From: Botryobacter ruber
GTDB taxonomy: Bacteria; Bacteroidota; Bacteroidia; Cytophagales; Hymenobacteraceae
Direction of reading: 5' to 3'
Assembly (NCBI RefSeq): GCF_003347595.2
Contig: NZ_QCZK02000040.1
Span: 1 to 64,000, forward strand
DNA: 64,000 nt
Shown here: positions 8,555 to 18,125 of the stretch, piece by piece
Numbering within the stretch: position 1 is the first letter of the stretch
Layout: each line of letters opens with the position of its first letter
Position numbers and translations under genes: made by a program
The notes under the pieces: generated by a model
Database searches by the model: none
What the model was told of the DNA's origin: nothing
What the model saw: only the letters and a program-made list of their open reading frames with translations

Positions 8555-11500
8555 TTAAAACCCGAAATTCAAACCTACAGAATACACCCGGCTGGCTGGC
8601 CAGTTACCGGCATCCATACCTCTTTCCAGTATACCAGCGCCGGTTACATCCGGATCAAGGCCACTGTATCCGCTAAAAGTCAGCAGGTTCTGACCGCTGA
8701 CAAAAATGCGGGCGTTGTTTGTGTGCAGGCGGCTCAGGAAAGACTCGGGCAGGTTATACCCCAGCTCAATGTTACGAAACCGTACATACGAGGCGCTTTC
8801 CAGCCAGCGGTCGCTGGCGAACTGGTTGTTAAAAATAACGCCCAGCTCCGTGTTACGGGCTAACCGCGGATCATCGGTGTTGGTGTTATCCGGGGTCCAG
8901 GGGCTGATGTCGCTGCGGAAGTTGGTGTTTACATAAGAATCCAGAATTCTTCGCACATCATTAAAAACAGTCTGCCCGAATACGCCTACCAGCTGCAGGT
9001 TCAGGTTAAAGCCTCCATATGCAGCATTAAACTGCAGGCCGCTTTGTAGCTTAGGCCATGGCGAGCCTTTAAACACTCTGTCTTCGTCATTGATCTGTCC
9101 GTCATTATTGTGGTCCACGAAACGGATGTCGCCGGGCTTAGAGAAAGGCTGTATGACTACCCCGTCCGGATTGGTGTGGTTGAGCACTTCCTGCTCGCTC
9201 TGAAAGATTCCATCCGTTTCCAGCACAAACCACTCGCCTATGCCACGGCCAATCTGCGACCTGGTGGCTCCTACCTGCAGATAATCGATGCCTTCACCCA
9301 GGTTACCTAGTGCTTCAACTTTATTCTTGATGGTGGTGAAGTTACCTGATATGTCCCATTTGAAATCATTTTCCTGGCTTCGGTAAGTAGCCGAGAATTC
9401 TACCCCACGGTTACTGATAGAAGCAGCATTCACGAATGGGTTTCCTAATAAGTTACCCGAATAGAAAGGCAGTGGCAGTTGCACCAGTACATCTTCGGAT
9501 AGAGAGTGGTAGTATTCTGCCGTAACCAGAACCTTGTTATTCAAGAATGATCCGTCCAGGCCGATATTTTTGGATGTTCTGGTTTCCCATTTGATATCAG
9601 GGTTTACCAGTCTTGCCTGGTAAGCTCCAACAAAAATATTCTGGTCGGCTCCGAAAACAACTCTCGGGTTGTTGTTGATCACGCCTAAATAATCCCAGGA
9701 GCCGACAGTAGCAATGCCTAACTGGCCATAAGAAGCCCGCAGCTTCAGGTCCGACACCCACTCAGCATTAAAAAAGCCTTCTTCACTAATTCTCCAGCCA
9801 AGTGCTATCGAAGGGAAAAAGCCATTACGGTTGTCAGCCCCAAACCTGGAATCCTGGTCGTAACGCCCGGTAAGCGTAATCAGATACTTGTCGTTATAGG
9901 TATAGTTCAAACGGCCAAGCGTACCGTTTAGCCGGTAGTTTTCTATCTCCCCTCCTTCAGAGGTCTGATCACCGATAGCAGAACCAATAGTGGTAAGGTA
10001 CTGTCCGCCAAACTGCTGCAATTCGTTACGTCGCCCCTCTAAAATATCTCTGCTGGTGCGTTGCTGGGTATAACCAACCACACCATTGATGTTGTGGTTA
10101 CCAAAGGTTTTATCAAAGTTTAATGTATGCTCAAACAGCAGACTTTTGAACATTTGCCTGTTCTGGTAAATATGGCTTGGCTCAAAGGCCTGTGCCAGCA
10201 CCCAATTGCCTAGTGTGCGCACGTTCTGGTGCTGGTCAAAGCTTGCATCCAAACCCGCATTAAATCGGTACTTCAGCCAGTCAAACAGCTCTACATCAAC
10301 AAAAGCATTTCCAACCACCCGGGAGTATTTGTGGGTTGTATTAAACAACTTGGTCATGGCCAGGTAGTTCCATGAGAAGTTTGGCGCTGTTATCGGGTCG
10401 CCAAGCCCCCAGCCCCCCGGGTTGTTAGCAGCAGGATCTACCAAACTCGGGTGCTGCACAGGAATAACAGGCAGCAACTGCGGCATATCGTAAAACGGAT
10501 TAACCAGCAGCGGCCTTTCTTCCCATGAATGCGACAGCACCATGTTTTCGCCAAAGGTAACTCTGCCTTTCTTACCCTGCGTGTTTACACGCAAACTGGC
10601 TCTATCCCAGGTGTTTCCCACCACAACGCCATCGTTTGTAAAGTAAGAGCCTGAGATAAGGTAATTGCCACTCTCCGAACCTCCGGACAGCGACACGTTG
10701 TAATCAGACAATGTCCCGATCTGCGTCATCTCATCCTGCCAGTCGGTATCGGTAACGGTCCAGTGCCTTACGCTGTTTGGGCCTGTTGCAGGTGGAGGTG
10801 TAAGCGACACGCTGGCGGGTGGCGTAGCGCCGGAGTTTTCGTACTGGCGCCGCTGCGTAGCTGCGAATTCTTCAGAGTTCATCACATCCCAGAGCTTGGG
10901 AATCTGCTGGAAACCATATTTTACAGAGACATCTACTTTGGCAGGTCCTTCTTTTCCGCGCTTGGTGGTAATAATGATAACACCATTACCAGCCCTCGAA
11001 CCGTAGATAGCCGCGGCAGAGGCATCCTTCAAAATCTGGATAGATTCGATGTTATCTGTCGGAATGGTGGTGTTTGCATCTGCAATCATCCCATCGATCA
11101 CATACAGGGGATTGGTGCTCGAAAAACTGGCAACCCCCCGTATGTCTACAGCAGGGTTCGCTCCCGGACGGCCTGTATTCCGCACCGTTACACCCGGCGC
11201 CAACCCCTGGATAGATTCAGCAACCGAGTTGGCTGTTACCCTGTCTGCCTGTTCAGGACTAACAACAGAAGCTGCTCCGGTCAAGTCCTCTTTCCGGATG
11301 GTCTGGTAACCGATAACCACCACTTCGCCAAGCGCTTTTGCATCTGTTGCCATCTGCACATTAATAACAGACCTGTTATTAACCGGCACTTCCTGTGTCT
11401 GATAACCGACATAAGAAAAAACCAATGTTGGGTTTGTTGTACCATCAGGAATATTTAACGAAAAATTGCCGTCAATATCTGTAACTGTCCCGACACTGGT

Positions 11501-11725
11501 TCCTTTTACAGTTACAGTTACACCTGGTAATCCCGTCTGGTTCTCACCTGTCACCCTTCCCGAAACAGGAACAGGAGCTTTCACATCCTTCCGAAGCACC
11601 TCTTCTATCCGCGGAAGTTTATCCTCTGCAGCTGTTGCAGCCGAGAAGCATAGCAGGTGCACCATAAGCAAAGGAACAATCCTTCTTACTACACCTGACA
11701 AGAAGCTTGGTAAATTGTTTTTCAT
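8555..11725 (-). CDS. SusC/RagA-family TonB-dependent transporter
   Basis: About 1056 residues. I place the start at the ATG complementary to 11723-11725, because a signal sequence (MKNNLPSFLSG onward) begins there; an in-frame extension of 34 residues upstream has no signal character. After the signal peptide come an N-terminal segment, a carboxypeptidase-regulatory-like domain (SGRVTGENQTGLPGV to about residue 130), a plug with VDIRG and YGSRAGNGVIIITTKRG, then a long beta-barrel ending in aromatic NFGF. It imports oligosaccharides across the outer membrane using TonB energy, with SusD as lid. It is the first gene of the left arm. Confidence 0.95.
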   Translation of the reverse strand: MKNNLPSFLSGVVRRIVPLLMVHLLCFSAATAAEDKLPRIEEVLRKDVKAPVPVSGRVTGENQTGLPGVTVTVKGTSVGTVTDIDGNFSLNIPDGTTNPTLVFSYVGYQTQEVPVNNRSVINVQMATDAKALGEVVVIGYQTIRKEDLTGAASVVSPEQADRVTANSVAESIQGLAPGVTVRNTGRPGANPAVDIRGVASFSSTNPLYVIDGMIADANTTIPTDNIESIQILKDASAAAIYGSRAGNGVIIITTKRGKEGPAKVDVSVKYGFQQIPKLWDVMNSEEFAATQRRQYENSGATPPASVSLTPPPATGPNSVRHWTVTDTDWQDEMTQIGTLSDYNVSLSGGSESGNYLISGSYFTNDGVVVGNTWDRASLRVNTQGKKGRVTFGENMVLSHSWEERPLLVNPFYDMPQLLPVIPVQHPSLVDPAANNPGGWGLGDPITAPNFSWNYLAMTKLFNTTHKYSRVVGNAFVDVELFDWLKYRFNAGLDASFDQHQNVRTLGNWVLAQAFEPSHIYQNRQMFKSLLFEHTLNFDKTFGNHNINGVVGYTQQRTSRDILEGRRNELQQFGGQYLTTIGSAIGDQTSEGGEIENYRLNGTLGRLNYTYNDKYLITLTGRYDQDSRFGADNRNGFFPSIALGWRISEEGFFNAEWVSDLKLRASYGQLGIATVGSWDYLGVINNNPRVVFGADQNIFVGAYQARLVNPDIKWETRTSKNIGLDGSFLNNKVLVTAEYYHSLSEDVLVQLPLPFYSGNLLGNPFVNAASISNRGVEFSATYRSQENDFKWDISGNFTTIKNKVEALGNLGEGIDYLQVGATRSQIGRGIGEWFVLETDGIFQSEQEVLNHTNPDGVVIQPFSKPGDIRFVDHNNDGQINDEDRVFKGSPWPKLQSGLQFNAAYGGFNLNLQLVGVFGQTVFNDVRRILDSYVNTNFRSDISPWTPDNTNTDDPRLARNTELGVIFNNQFASDRWLESASYVRFRNIELGYNLPESFLSRLHTNNARIFVSGQNLLTFSGYSGLDPDVTGAGILERGMDAGNWPASRVYSVGLNFGF

Positions 11726-12406
11726 AGATTTTAATTTGTGTTGAAATGTGAAGGTTAAAAGCCTTGGTAAACCTTGGTAAACATTGTATCTGTCCTGACA
11801 CCCACAATACCAGGAACACCAGTACAACCTGGCAGGATATTTTTTTCTACTCTTCCATAAGCTTATCCTATTTTAGATTTTGTATAAAAACAGCTACCCC
11901 ATTTTTCAAAAAACAGCAATCAGCAGGAGCTTCCATTAACTTCTGATAAAAGCTACAGCCCCAACACAAGCAGATGTTAGCAATATTAAAAGCTCAAACT
12001 GCTTTTAAATAGACGTACCATTTACACTTAATAAATCATTCGCAACTATGTGCTTTCAAGAATCAAATTATTCCAATTCAGCATAGTCGATCAACACCAA
12101 GCTTCGTTTAACTTACACTATCCTGGCAGCACCAATTTTTAGTAAAAAGAAAAGAATATTTAAAATTTTAACTTCCCCGTTAAGCTAACCGAAAAGCTAG
12201 CTATCTTAACGTGTAATACAATAACAGGTTTATATTTAGCCACAAAACAGGAACCATCCGGGCACAATACGAGTTGAACAAATGTTAATTCAACATTTTT
12301 AATCAAAAAGCTTGCAAAACAGGGAAAAGACATTTAATTTCATTTTAAACGTAAAAGCAACACTTAAATAGCAAATCCGCAAGAAATAACCTTAAGCAGT
12401 AAATCA
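11726..12406. promoter_or_regulatory. Divergent control region of the arabinan locus
   Basis: 681 AT-rich bases between the two arms of the locus, without a convincing gene. Visible signals: a tandem CCTTGGTAAA repeat at 11763-11782, close to the SusC start; an inverted repeat AAATGTT/AACATTT at 12280-12298 that overlaps a second one, GTTGAA/TTCAAC, at 12273-12294; and a near-consensus -7 TATATTTA near 12231-12238. The inverted repeats are candidate operators for a regulator encoded elsewhere. Confidence 0.55.
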
Positions 12407-13915
12407 ATGAGCTTTAAACAAAGTATTGTTCATACCAAACGCAGGTTTGCATCGCTGTTCTTTCTCGCAGTAGCAGCCATAGGAATAATGTCCTGTGAAA
12501 AAGAGAGCGAAACAGATACCGGCACCAATACCCCTCCTGCAACAGAGAAGCCTTATAACCTTGATCTGTTAACAGATACTTACCCAAGCCTTGCCCCCAT
12601 CAGTAATATTTCCCGGTGGGGCCCTTATAATACACACGATCCGTCCATCATAAAGGCAGGCGACTATTTCTACAGCTACAGTACCGATGCGGCTTACGGC
12701 ACAGCAGTACAACCAGGTATCCAGGTCAGAAGATCGAACGATCTGATCGAATGGAAATTTGTTGGCTTTGCTTTAAACGGATTACCTGCAATGGGTTCCA
12801 ATTATATCAAAGGACAGGGGGCCACTCCCAACAATTCTCTGTGGGCACCTTATGTCCTGAAAGTCGGGAACGAATACAGGCTCTATTATTCACTCGCCTC
12901 CAGCGGTTTTCGGGTAAGCGCAATAGGGTTGTTAACCGCTGCCTCGCCAGAGGGCCCCTGGACAGAGCGGGGATTAGCCGTTACAAGCGTAACCAGTGGC
13001 CCGGGCACAAATGCCATAGACCCGTCGGTAGTCGTAACGCCTTCCGGAGAGCATTGGATGCATTATGGCTCTGCATGGGATGGTTTGTTTGTGGTTCAGC
13101 TTGACCCTGCCACCGGTCTGGCCAAAACACCTGGCGATAAAGGCAAACGGATTGTGAGAAGAGGCAGCACAGGTGGCATGTACAATGGCAACCTGGAAGG
13201 ACCGGAAATCATCTACAATAGCGAAAGAGGCATGTATTACCTGTTTGTGTCCTATGATTGGCTGGAAACAAAATATAACGTCCGGGTATACCGCTCCACC
13301 AGCCCCGATGGTCCCTTCCTGGACTGGAACGGTGTGAATGCAGATAACGCCGCCGATAACGGCCCTATGATCTTATCGCCTTACAACTTTATCGGGCATG
13401 GTGGCTGGCAGGGCGTTTCGCACCCTTCTGTTTTTAAAGACAAAGACCAGTATTATATCGCACACCAGGGCCGACCCGGCGTTGACAAATACTTTATGGT
13501 AATGCATGTGCGCAAAATTTTCTGGACCCCGGACGGCTGGCCAATGGTTTCTCCGGAGCGCTATGCCGATGTAGAGCAGACTCCTGTTGCAACGGCAGAC
13601 CTTGCAGGCGAATACGAACAGATTGTGCACGGTTATGTAACGGTACCAGGCTATGCGAATGAACAGACCAACCCTAATTTTAACAGCGCCTTTACGACCA
13701 CGCTTAATGCCAACGGCACAATTAATAACGATCCCAACAACACCTGGACTTATAATGCCCCCTGGCTGGAATTACGGTGGGGAGGCGGCACATTCGTAGA
13801 TAAACTCCATGTATCCAGAGGACGGGACTGGGAAAATAAAATTCAATCTACTATTGTGATGACAGGCTTCAATGGAGGAGGCACTGCTATCTGGCTTAAA
13901 AAGAAAACAAAATAA
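12407..13915 (+). CDS. GH43 endo-arabinanase-like lipoprotein
   Basis: A 502-residue lipoprotein (lipobox MSC, Cys30). The GH43 propeller spans about residues 65-390: catalytic base Asp78 in NTHDPSI, modulating Asp in NAIDPSV, general acid Glu in LEGPEII. Residues 390-502 form a small beta-barrel-like C-terminal domain (GEYEQIVHGYV to WLKKKTK) like that of two-domain extracellular endo-1,5-alpha-L-arabinanases. It would cut the arabinan backbone at the surface into oligosaccharides for the SusC/SusD importer. It is the first gene of the right arm, 77 bases before the GH51 gene. Confidence 0.88.
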   Translation: MSFKQSIVHTKRRFASLFFLAVAAIGIMSCEKESETDTGTNTPPATEKPYNLDLLTDTYPSLAPISNISRWGPYNTHDPSIIKAGDYFYSYSTDAAYGTAVQPGIQVRRSNDLIEWKFVGFALNGLPAMGSNYIKGQGATPNNSLWAPYVLKVGNEYRLYYSLASSGFRVSAIGLLTAASPEGPWTERGLAVTSVTSGPGTNAIDPSVVVTPSGEHWMHYGSAWDGLFVVQLDPATGLAKTPGDKGKRIVRRGSTGGMYNGNLEGPEIIYNSERGMYYLFVSYDWLETKYNVRVYRSTSPDGPFLDWNGVNADNAADNGPMILSPYNFIGHGGWQGVSHPSVFKDKDQYYIAHQGRPGVDKYFMVMHVRKIFWTPDGWPMVSPERYADVEQTPVATADLAGEYEQIVHGYVTVPGYANEQTNPNFNSAFTTTLNANGTINNDPNNTWTYNAPWLELRWGGGTFVDKLHVSRGRDWENKIQSTIVMTGFNGGGTAIWLKKKTK

Positions 13916-13992
13916 CAGGACACACTTCCGGTTTACGTCAAGCTATCGAAACACCTGAGTTTTATACATAACTTAAAGAACGACAAAGCAAT

Positions 13993-15981
13993 ATGAAGCA
14001 TAAAACGCTTTCGCTTACTGCGCTGGCAGTAAGCTTTCTTTTCGCAATAAGTGCTGATGCCCAATCCTCTAAAACCTTTACCGTAAACACCAACGAGGTA
14101 AAAGCAGAAGTACAGCCCACCATGTGGGGCATCTTTTTCGAAGACATTAACTTTGGCGCCGACGGCGGCCTGTATGCCGAGCTGGTAAAAAACCGCTCCT
14201 TCGAGTTCGACACGCCCATGATGGGCTGGAAAGTGCAGAAGGCAGCGGGCGCCGAAGGCACTGCGCTCGTGCACAACCGCAGCCAAGTGAACCCTGCCAA
14301 CCCGCGTTACCTCCGCCTGCAGGCCAAAAACGAAGCCGGCCAGTTTGGCCTCACCAACGAAGGCTTCCGCGGCATGGGCATCAAAAAAGGAAACCAGTAC
14401 GACTTCTCGGTACTCGCCCGCCAAAATGAAGGCAACACTTCGCTGGTAGTTGAACTGGTGAGCTCTACCGGAGAGAAGCTTGGCTCCGCCACCGTTACCC
14501 CCTCCGGCAAGGAGTGGAAAAAGTATACAGCCACTCTCACCGCTTCCGCTACAGAGCCTAAAGCACAGCTGAATATCTGGGCCAAAGGCAAAGGTTCGGT
14601 AGACATGGACATGATTTCCCTCTTCCCGAAAGACACCTGGAAAAACCGCCCAGGCGGCCTGCGTGCCGACATGGTGCAGCTGCTGGCCGACCTGGAGCCG
14701 GGCTTCCTCCGCTTCCCCGGTGGCTGTATTGTGGAAGGACGTACCCTGGACGAGCGCTTTCAGTGGAAAAAAACGGTCGGCAAGCCGGAAGAACGCGAGC
14801 TGATTGTTAACCGCTGGAATACCGAATTCAAGCACCGTCCTACCCCGGACTATTACCAGTCGTTTGGGCTGGGTTTTTACGAGTACTTTCAACTGGCCGA
14901 AGACATCGGTGCAGAACCGCTACCTATCCTCAACAGCGGCATGGCCTGCCAGTTCAACACCGGCGAACTGGTGCCCCTCGACCAGCTGGACCCGTACATA
15001 CAGGATGCCCTGGACCTGATAGAATTTGCCAACGGCGCCCCCACTACCAAATGGGGCAAAGTGCGCGCCGACATGGGACACCCGGCTCCGTTTAACATGA
15101 AATACCTGGGAGTGGGCAACGAGCAGTGGGGCGAGCAGTACATCGAGCGCTACAAGCTTTTCGAAAAAGCTCTTACCGCCAAGCACCCCGAGATAAAGCT
15201 TATCACGACCACCGGTCCTTTCCCTGAGGGAGAAGAGTTCGACTACCTCAACAACACGCTGCGCGCCATGAAAGACAACCGCGTAGACATTATCGACGAG
15301 CACTACTACCGCGCGCCCGAATGGTTCCTGCAAAATGCCACCCGCTACGACAGCTACGACCGCAAAGGGCCTAAAATTTTTGCCGGTGAATATGCCGCTC
15401 AGACCAAAGCCATCGCCAGCCCCGACAACAAGAACACCTGGAAGGCAGCCCTCTCCGAAGCCGCTTTTATGACCGGCCTGGAACGTAACGCCGATGTGGT
15501 AGTCATGACTTCGTATGCCCCCCTGTTCGCACACGCCGAAGGCTGGCAGTGGACCCCTGACATGATTTGGGTAGACAACCTGCGGGCCTATGGCACGCCG
15601 AACTACTACGTGCAGAAGCTTTTCTCTACAAACAAAGGCACACACGTAGTGCCGGTGCAGCACGAGGGCAAACCGGTAACCGGGCAGGATGGCTACTACG
15701 CCTCCGCCACCATCGACAAAAAGACAAATGAGCTGATTCTGAAAGTGGTGAATGCATCGGACAAACCGCAGGAAGGTGAGTTTGTGGTGGAAGGTGTGAA
15801 AAAGCTGCAGTCCAAAGGCACGGTAACCGAACTTACCAGCCAGCAGCCAGATCAGGTCAACTCGTTCGAGAATCCCAAAGCTGTCAGCCCGGTGCAGCGC
15901 CAGTTGCAGGTGAAGGGTAAGAAAGTGAAACTGCAGATGAAGCCGCAGTCGGTGAACATCGTCCGAGTGAAAATGTCCTGA
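13993..15981 (+). CDS. GH51 alpha-L-arabinofuranosidase
   Basis: A 662-residue secreted enzyme with signal peptide ending ADA and Gln at +1. GH51 architecture: an N-terminal segment (EDINFGADGGLYAEL near residues 50-64), an inserted carbohydrate-binding-like sandwich at about 85-210, a TIM barrel with acid/base Glu377 in GVGNEQWG and nucleophile Glu466 in FAGEYA, and a C-terminal beta-sandwich. GH51 enzymes retain configuration and release arabinofuranose from arabinan, arabinoxylan and arabino-oligosaccharides. The secretion signal suggests a periplasmic role after import. The second gene of the right arm, followed by a strong terminator. Confidence 0.94.
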   Translation: MKHKTLSLTALAVSFLFAISADAQSSKTFTVNTNEVKAEVQPTMWGIFFEDINFGADGGLYAELVKNRSFEFDTPMMGWKVQKAAGAEGTALVHNRSQVNPANPRYLRLQAKNEAGQFGLTNEGFRGMGIKKGNQYDFSVLARQNEGNTSLVVELVSSTGEKLGSATVTPSGKEWKKYTATLTASATEPKAQLNIWAKGKGSVDMDMISLFPKDTWKNRPGGLRADMVQLLADLEPGFLRFPGGCIVEGRTLDERFQWKKTVGKPEERELIVNRWNTEFKHRPTPDYYQSFGLGFYEYFQLAEDIGAEPLPILNSGMACQFNTGELVPLDQLDPYIQDALDLIEFANGAPTTKWGKVRADMGHPAPFNMKYLGVGNEQWGEQYIERYKLFEKALTAKHPEIKLITTTGPFPEGEEFDYLNNTLRAMKDNRVDIIDEHYYRAPEWFLQNATRYDSYDRKGPKIFAGEYAAQTKAIASPDNKNTWKAALSEAAFMTGLERNADVVVMTSYAPLFAHAEGWQWTPDMIWVDNLRAYGTPNYYVQKLFSTNKGTHVVPVQHEGKPVTGQDGYYASATIDKKTNELILKVVNASDKPQEGEFVVEGVKKLQSKGTVTELTSQQPDQVNSFENPKAVSPVQRQLQVKGKKVKLQMKPQSVNIVRVKMS

Positions 15982-16002
15982 TTCGCAGAACGCTAAAAAC
16001 CG

Positions 16003-16036
16003 GAAGGTCGGGTAACAGAACAGTTACCCGGCCTTT
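16003..16036 (+). terminator. Rho-independent terminator after GH51
   Basis: Arms GAAGGTCGGGTAAC (16003-16016) and GTTACCCGGCCTTTC (16022-16036) enclose a short loop, followed by TCAAATTTTAT. It begins 22 bases after the GH51 stop. Confidence 0.82.
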
Positions 16037-16090
16037 CTCAAATTTTATACCTTTAAAGTGAGCCTGTACCTGTTGGTTAGCAACAATAGA

Positions 16091-16603
16091 ATGAAAAACA
16101 CAATCTATCTGCTCATAGTTCTGATAGTTACTTTCGGTTGTAGTCCAGATAAGATTGAGCCTGCGTATGATTCAATTGAGCTTGCGTATAGTAGTGGCGG
16201 GACAGGTGCTTTCAGCCTAACCATTGACTCAAGTAATGTTGTTAGGAAATGTGAATATAAAATAATCAGTGAAATAGAATCTACTGAATGTTATTATGGC
16301 ACTTTAAGTCAAAACTCAATAGATTCATTAAATTATTTTGTAAATAAACTGAAGGAAGCCAAACCTGATACTTTGTATGATAGCATGTGTCAGGACTGTA
16401 GTTGGTATATTATAAAAGTGAGTGAAGGAGGAACAACTATGAAGTCCGAAGTAGTAGGAGACAATCACAAGAACTTAATAGATAGTTTAGCTAATTTTAT
16501 CATCAAACGCTCAAGAAGTATGCAAAACAGAGTTGATTCGACTTATACATTTAAATTAACTTCAAGGCTTGTTCCTAAGCTTCCTCCGCGTATTGAGAAA
16601 TAA
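16091..16603 (+). CDS. AT-rich lipoprotein of unknown function
   Basis: About 170 residues from the ATG at 16091, chosen because it opens a classic lipoprotein signal (MKNTIYLLIVLIV, lipobox FGC). The mature part has a beta-strand-like AFSLTIDSS followed by helical segments and a CxxC pair (MCQDCSW). It loosely resembles small Bacteroidota lipoproteins of the DUF6438 type, but I cannot assign it. Base use is very unlike its neighbours: two 60-base stretches counted at 37% and 27% GC, against about 52% in the adjacent GH43 gene, which suggests recent transfer. It sits behind the GH51 terminator and before repeat copy 5. Confidence 0.7.
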   Translation: MKNTIYLLIVLIVTFGCSPDKIEPAYDSIELAYSSGGTGAFSLTIDSSNVVRKCEYKIISEIESTECYYGTLSQNSIDSLNYFVNKLKEAKPDTLYDSMCQDCSWYIIKVSEGGTTMKSEVVGDNHKNLIDSLANFIIKRSRSMQNRVDSTYTFKLTSRLVPKLPPRIEK

Positions 16604-16681
16604 AAACTACTATTGCAAACCCAGCACATAAACCAGGCTCAGCTATGTTTCGCTTGCTTTATGTACCAGTCCGAAATACAT

Positions 16682-16708
16682 CAGCGGGAGTGGTGGCAGG
16701 TGCAGAAG
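16682..16708 (+). repeat. Interspersed G-rich repeat, copy 5
   Basis: Copy with core GGAGTGGTGGCAGGTGCAG, 79 bases past the AT-rich lipoprotein and upstream of the last GH43 gene. It is co-oriented with both. Confidence 0.78.
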
Positions 16709-16765
16709 ACTAAAACTGACACATCTGGCTTTCAGCCGCGTTTTAAACTTAAAAATAATCTGAAC

Positions 16766-17794
16766 ATGCATTTAAAGTTAAGAAATCTGATGCTGCTCTG
16801 TTTGCTTTTCCTGGCAGGAATAGCGGTGCAGGCGCAGGAAACCAGGCAAAACATCATGGTACACGACCCGGTGATGACCAAACAGGGCGATACCTATTAC
16901 CTCTTCAGCACCGGGCACGGCATCAGCGTTTGGTCGTCTAAAGACATGAAGAACTGGAAGCCGGAAAAACCGGTGTTCGAAACAGCGCCTGCCTGGGCCG
17001 TGGAGGCGGTACCCACTTTTAGAAACCACATCTGGGCGCCCGACATCAGCTACCACGACGGCAAGTACTACCTCTACTATTCCGTTTCGGCTTTCGGGAA
17101 AAACACCTCGGCCATTGGCGTTGCCACCAACCCTACGCTCGACCCGTCGGACCCGAACTTTAAATGGACCGACCATGGCAAAGTGGTGCAGTCGTACCCC
17201 GGCAAGACGAACTGGAACGCCATTGACCCCAATATCATCACCGACAAAAAGGGAAATGCTTACATGACTTTCGGTTCCTTCTGGGGAGGTTTGCAACTGG
17301 CGAAGCTTTCCAAAGACAGGTTAAGCCTTGCCCAGAGCCCGGAAGAATTCATCACCATTGCCAGCCAGAAAAAAGACCCGAACGCGCCCAATCCACCTTC
17401 CATCGACAACAACCCGGTAGATGCCGGCGGCAATGCCATCGAGGCGCCCTTCATCTTTAAGAAAGGAAACTACTACTACCTCTTCGCCTCCACCGACTAC
17501 TGCTGCAAAGGCGTGAACAGTTCCTATAAAATGATTGTAGGCCGCGCCAAAGACCTGACAGGCCCCTACCTCGACAAAGAAGGCGCACGCCTGGACCGCG
17601 CAGGCGGCACACTGCTGCTGGAGGGCAATGAAGACTGGCATGGCGTCGGTCATAATGCCGTCTACACCTTCGATGGCAAAGACTACATCATCTTCCATGG
17701 CTACGACGCGAATGCCGACGGAAAACCAAAGCTGCGCATCGAGGAGCTGAAATGGACTGACAAAGGCTGGCCAGAGATAATGGTAAAAGAATAA
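16766..17794 (+). CDS. GH43 endo-1,5-alpha-L-arabinanase-like secreted enzyme
   Basis: 342 residues from the ATG at 16766, chosen because the signal peptide (MHLKLRNLMLL to VQA, Gln at +1) starts there; the in-frame extension upstream is just translated repeat DNA. A single GH43 propeller with catalytic base Asp34 in MVHDPVM, modulating Asp in NAIDPNI, general acid Glu in IEAPFIF, and the DYCCKG segment common in single-domain endo-arabinanases. It probably shortens arabinan chains in the periplasm or outside the cell. The last gene of the right arm, separated from GH51 by a terminator, the AT-rich lipoprotein gene and a repeat. Confidence 0.88.
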   Translation: MHLKLRNLMLLCLLFLAGIAVQAQETRQNIMVHDPVMTKQGDTYYLFSTGHGISVWSSKDMKNWKPEKPVFETAPAWAVEAVPTFRNHIWAPDISYHDGKYYLYYSVSAFGKNTSAIGVATNPTLDPSDPNFKWTDHGKVVQSYPGKTNWNAIDPNIITDKKGNAYMTFGSFWGGLQLAKLSKDRLSLAQSPEEFITIASQKKDPNAPNPPSIDNNPVDAGGNAIEAPFIFKKGNYYYLFASTDYCCKGVNSSYKMIVGRAKDLTGPYLDKEGARLDRAGGTLLLEGNEDWHGVGHNAVYTFDGKDYIIFHGYDANADGKPKLRIEELKWTDKGWPEIMVKE

Positions 17795-17820
17795 AACCTC
17801 TCCTGCCGCCACCGCAACAG

Positions 17821-17845
17821 GAGAGGCTGTGGTGGCTAGTGCAGA
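17821..17845 (+). repeat. Interspersed G-rich repeat, copy 6
   Basis: Copy with core GGCTGTGGTGGCTAGTGCAG, 27 bases past the GH43 stop. Its left edge is also the right arm of a hairpin CCTCTCCTG/CAGGAGAGG (17797-17825). Confidence 0.78.
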
Positions 17846-17866
17846 CAATCCAAAAACAAGGTCCAA

Positions 17867-17909
17867 GGCCGCTCTTGCTGATAAAAACGCAGCATGGGCG
17901 GCTTTTTTA
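17867..17909 (+). terminator. Probable terminator after the last GH43 gene
   Basis: Imperfect hairpin (GGCCGC...GCGGC) followed by TTTTTT at 17903-17908. It lies downstream of repeat copy 6. Confidence 0.5.
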
Positions 17910-17922
17910 TATGTGAAGCTGT

Positions 17923-17951
17923 TTTGCTGCCCCCGCCTCCATTGCCTTTGC
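17923..17951 (-). repeat. Interspersed repeat, degenerate copy
   Basis: Diverged minus-oriented copy (TTTGCTGCCCCCGCCTCCA on the plus strand), 22 bases before the better copy at 17973. The two form a direct tandem. Confidence 0.5.
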
Positions 17952-17972
17952 TCGTTAGGCATGTCAAAAAGT

Positions 17973-18004
17973 TCTGCTGCACCTGCCTCCACAGCCTCTG
18001 CTGC
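17973..18004 (-). repeat. Interspersed G-rich repeat, copy 7
   Basis: Minus-oriented copy (plus strand CTGCTGCACCTGCCTCCACA...). With copy 6 it forms an inverted pair around the terminator at 17867-17909. Confidence 0.75.
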
Positions 18005-18089
18005 CAACCTAAAGCAGAAGCATGGTAGTCAGCTACCACCCTCCTGCACCTGATAAATTTCCGGCAGCACATCAAGCTGAATTTTTCGT

Positions 18090-18097
18090 TATATTTG
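18090..18097 (+). promoter_or_regulatory. -7 box of the Uma2 gene
   Basis: TATATTTG fits TAnnTTTG; the predicted start near 18102 gives a 24-base leader. No clear -33 box. Confidence 0.5.
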
Positions 18098-18125
18098 GAA
18101 TAGATAACAACGCTACTGTTCAACG

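Noticed and set aside
13933..14892. Long minus-strand open frame opposite the GH51 gene
   Set aside because: Antisense shadow of a coding gene with high GC at third positions; no family character.
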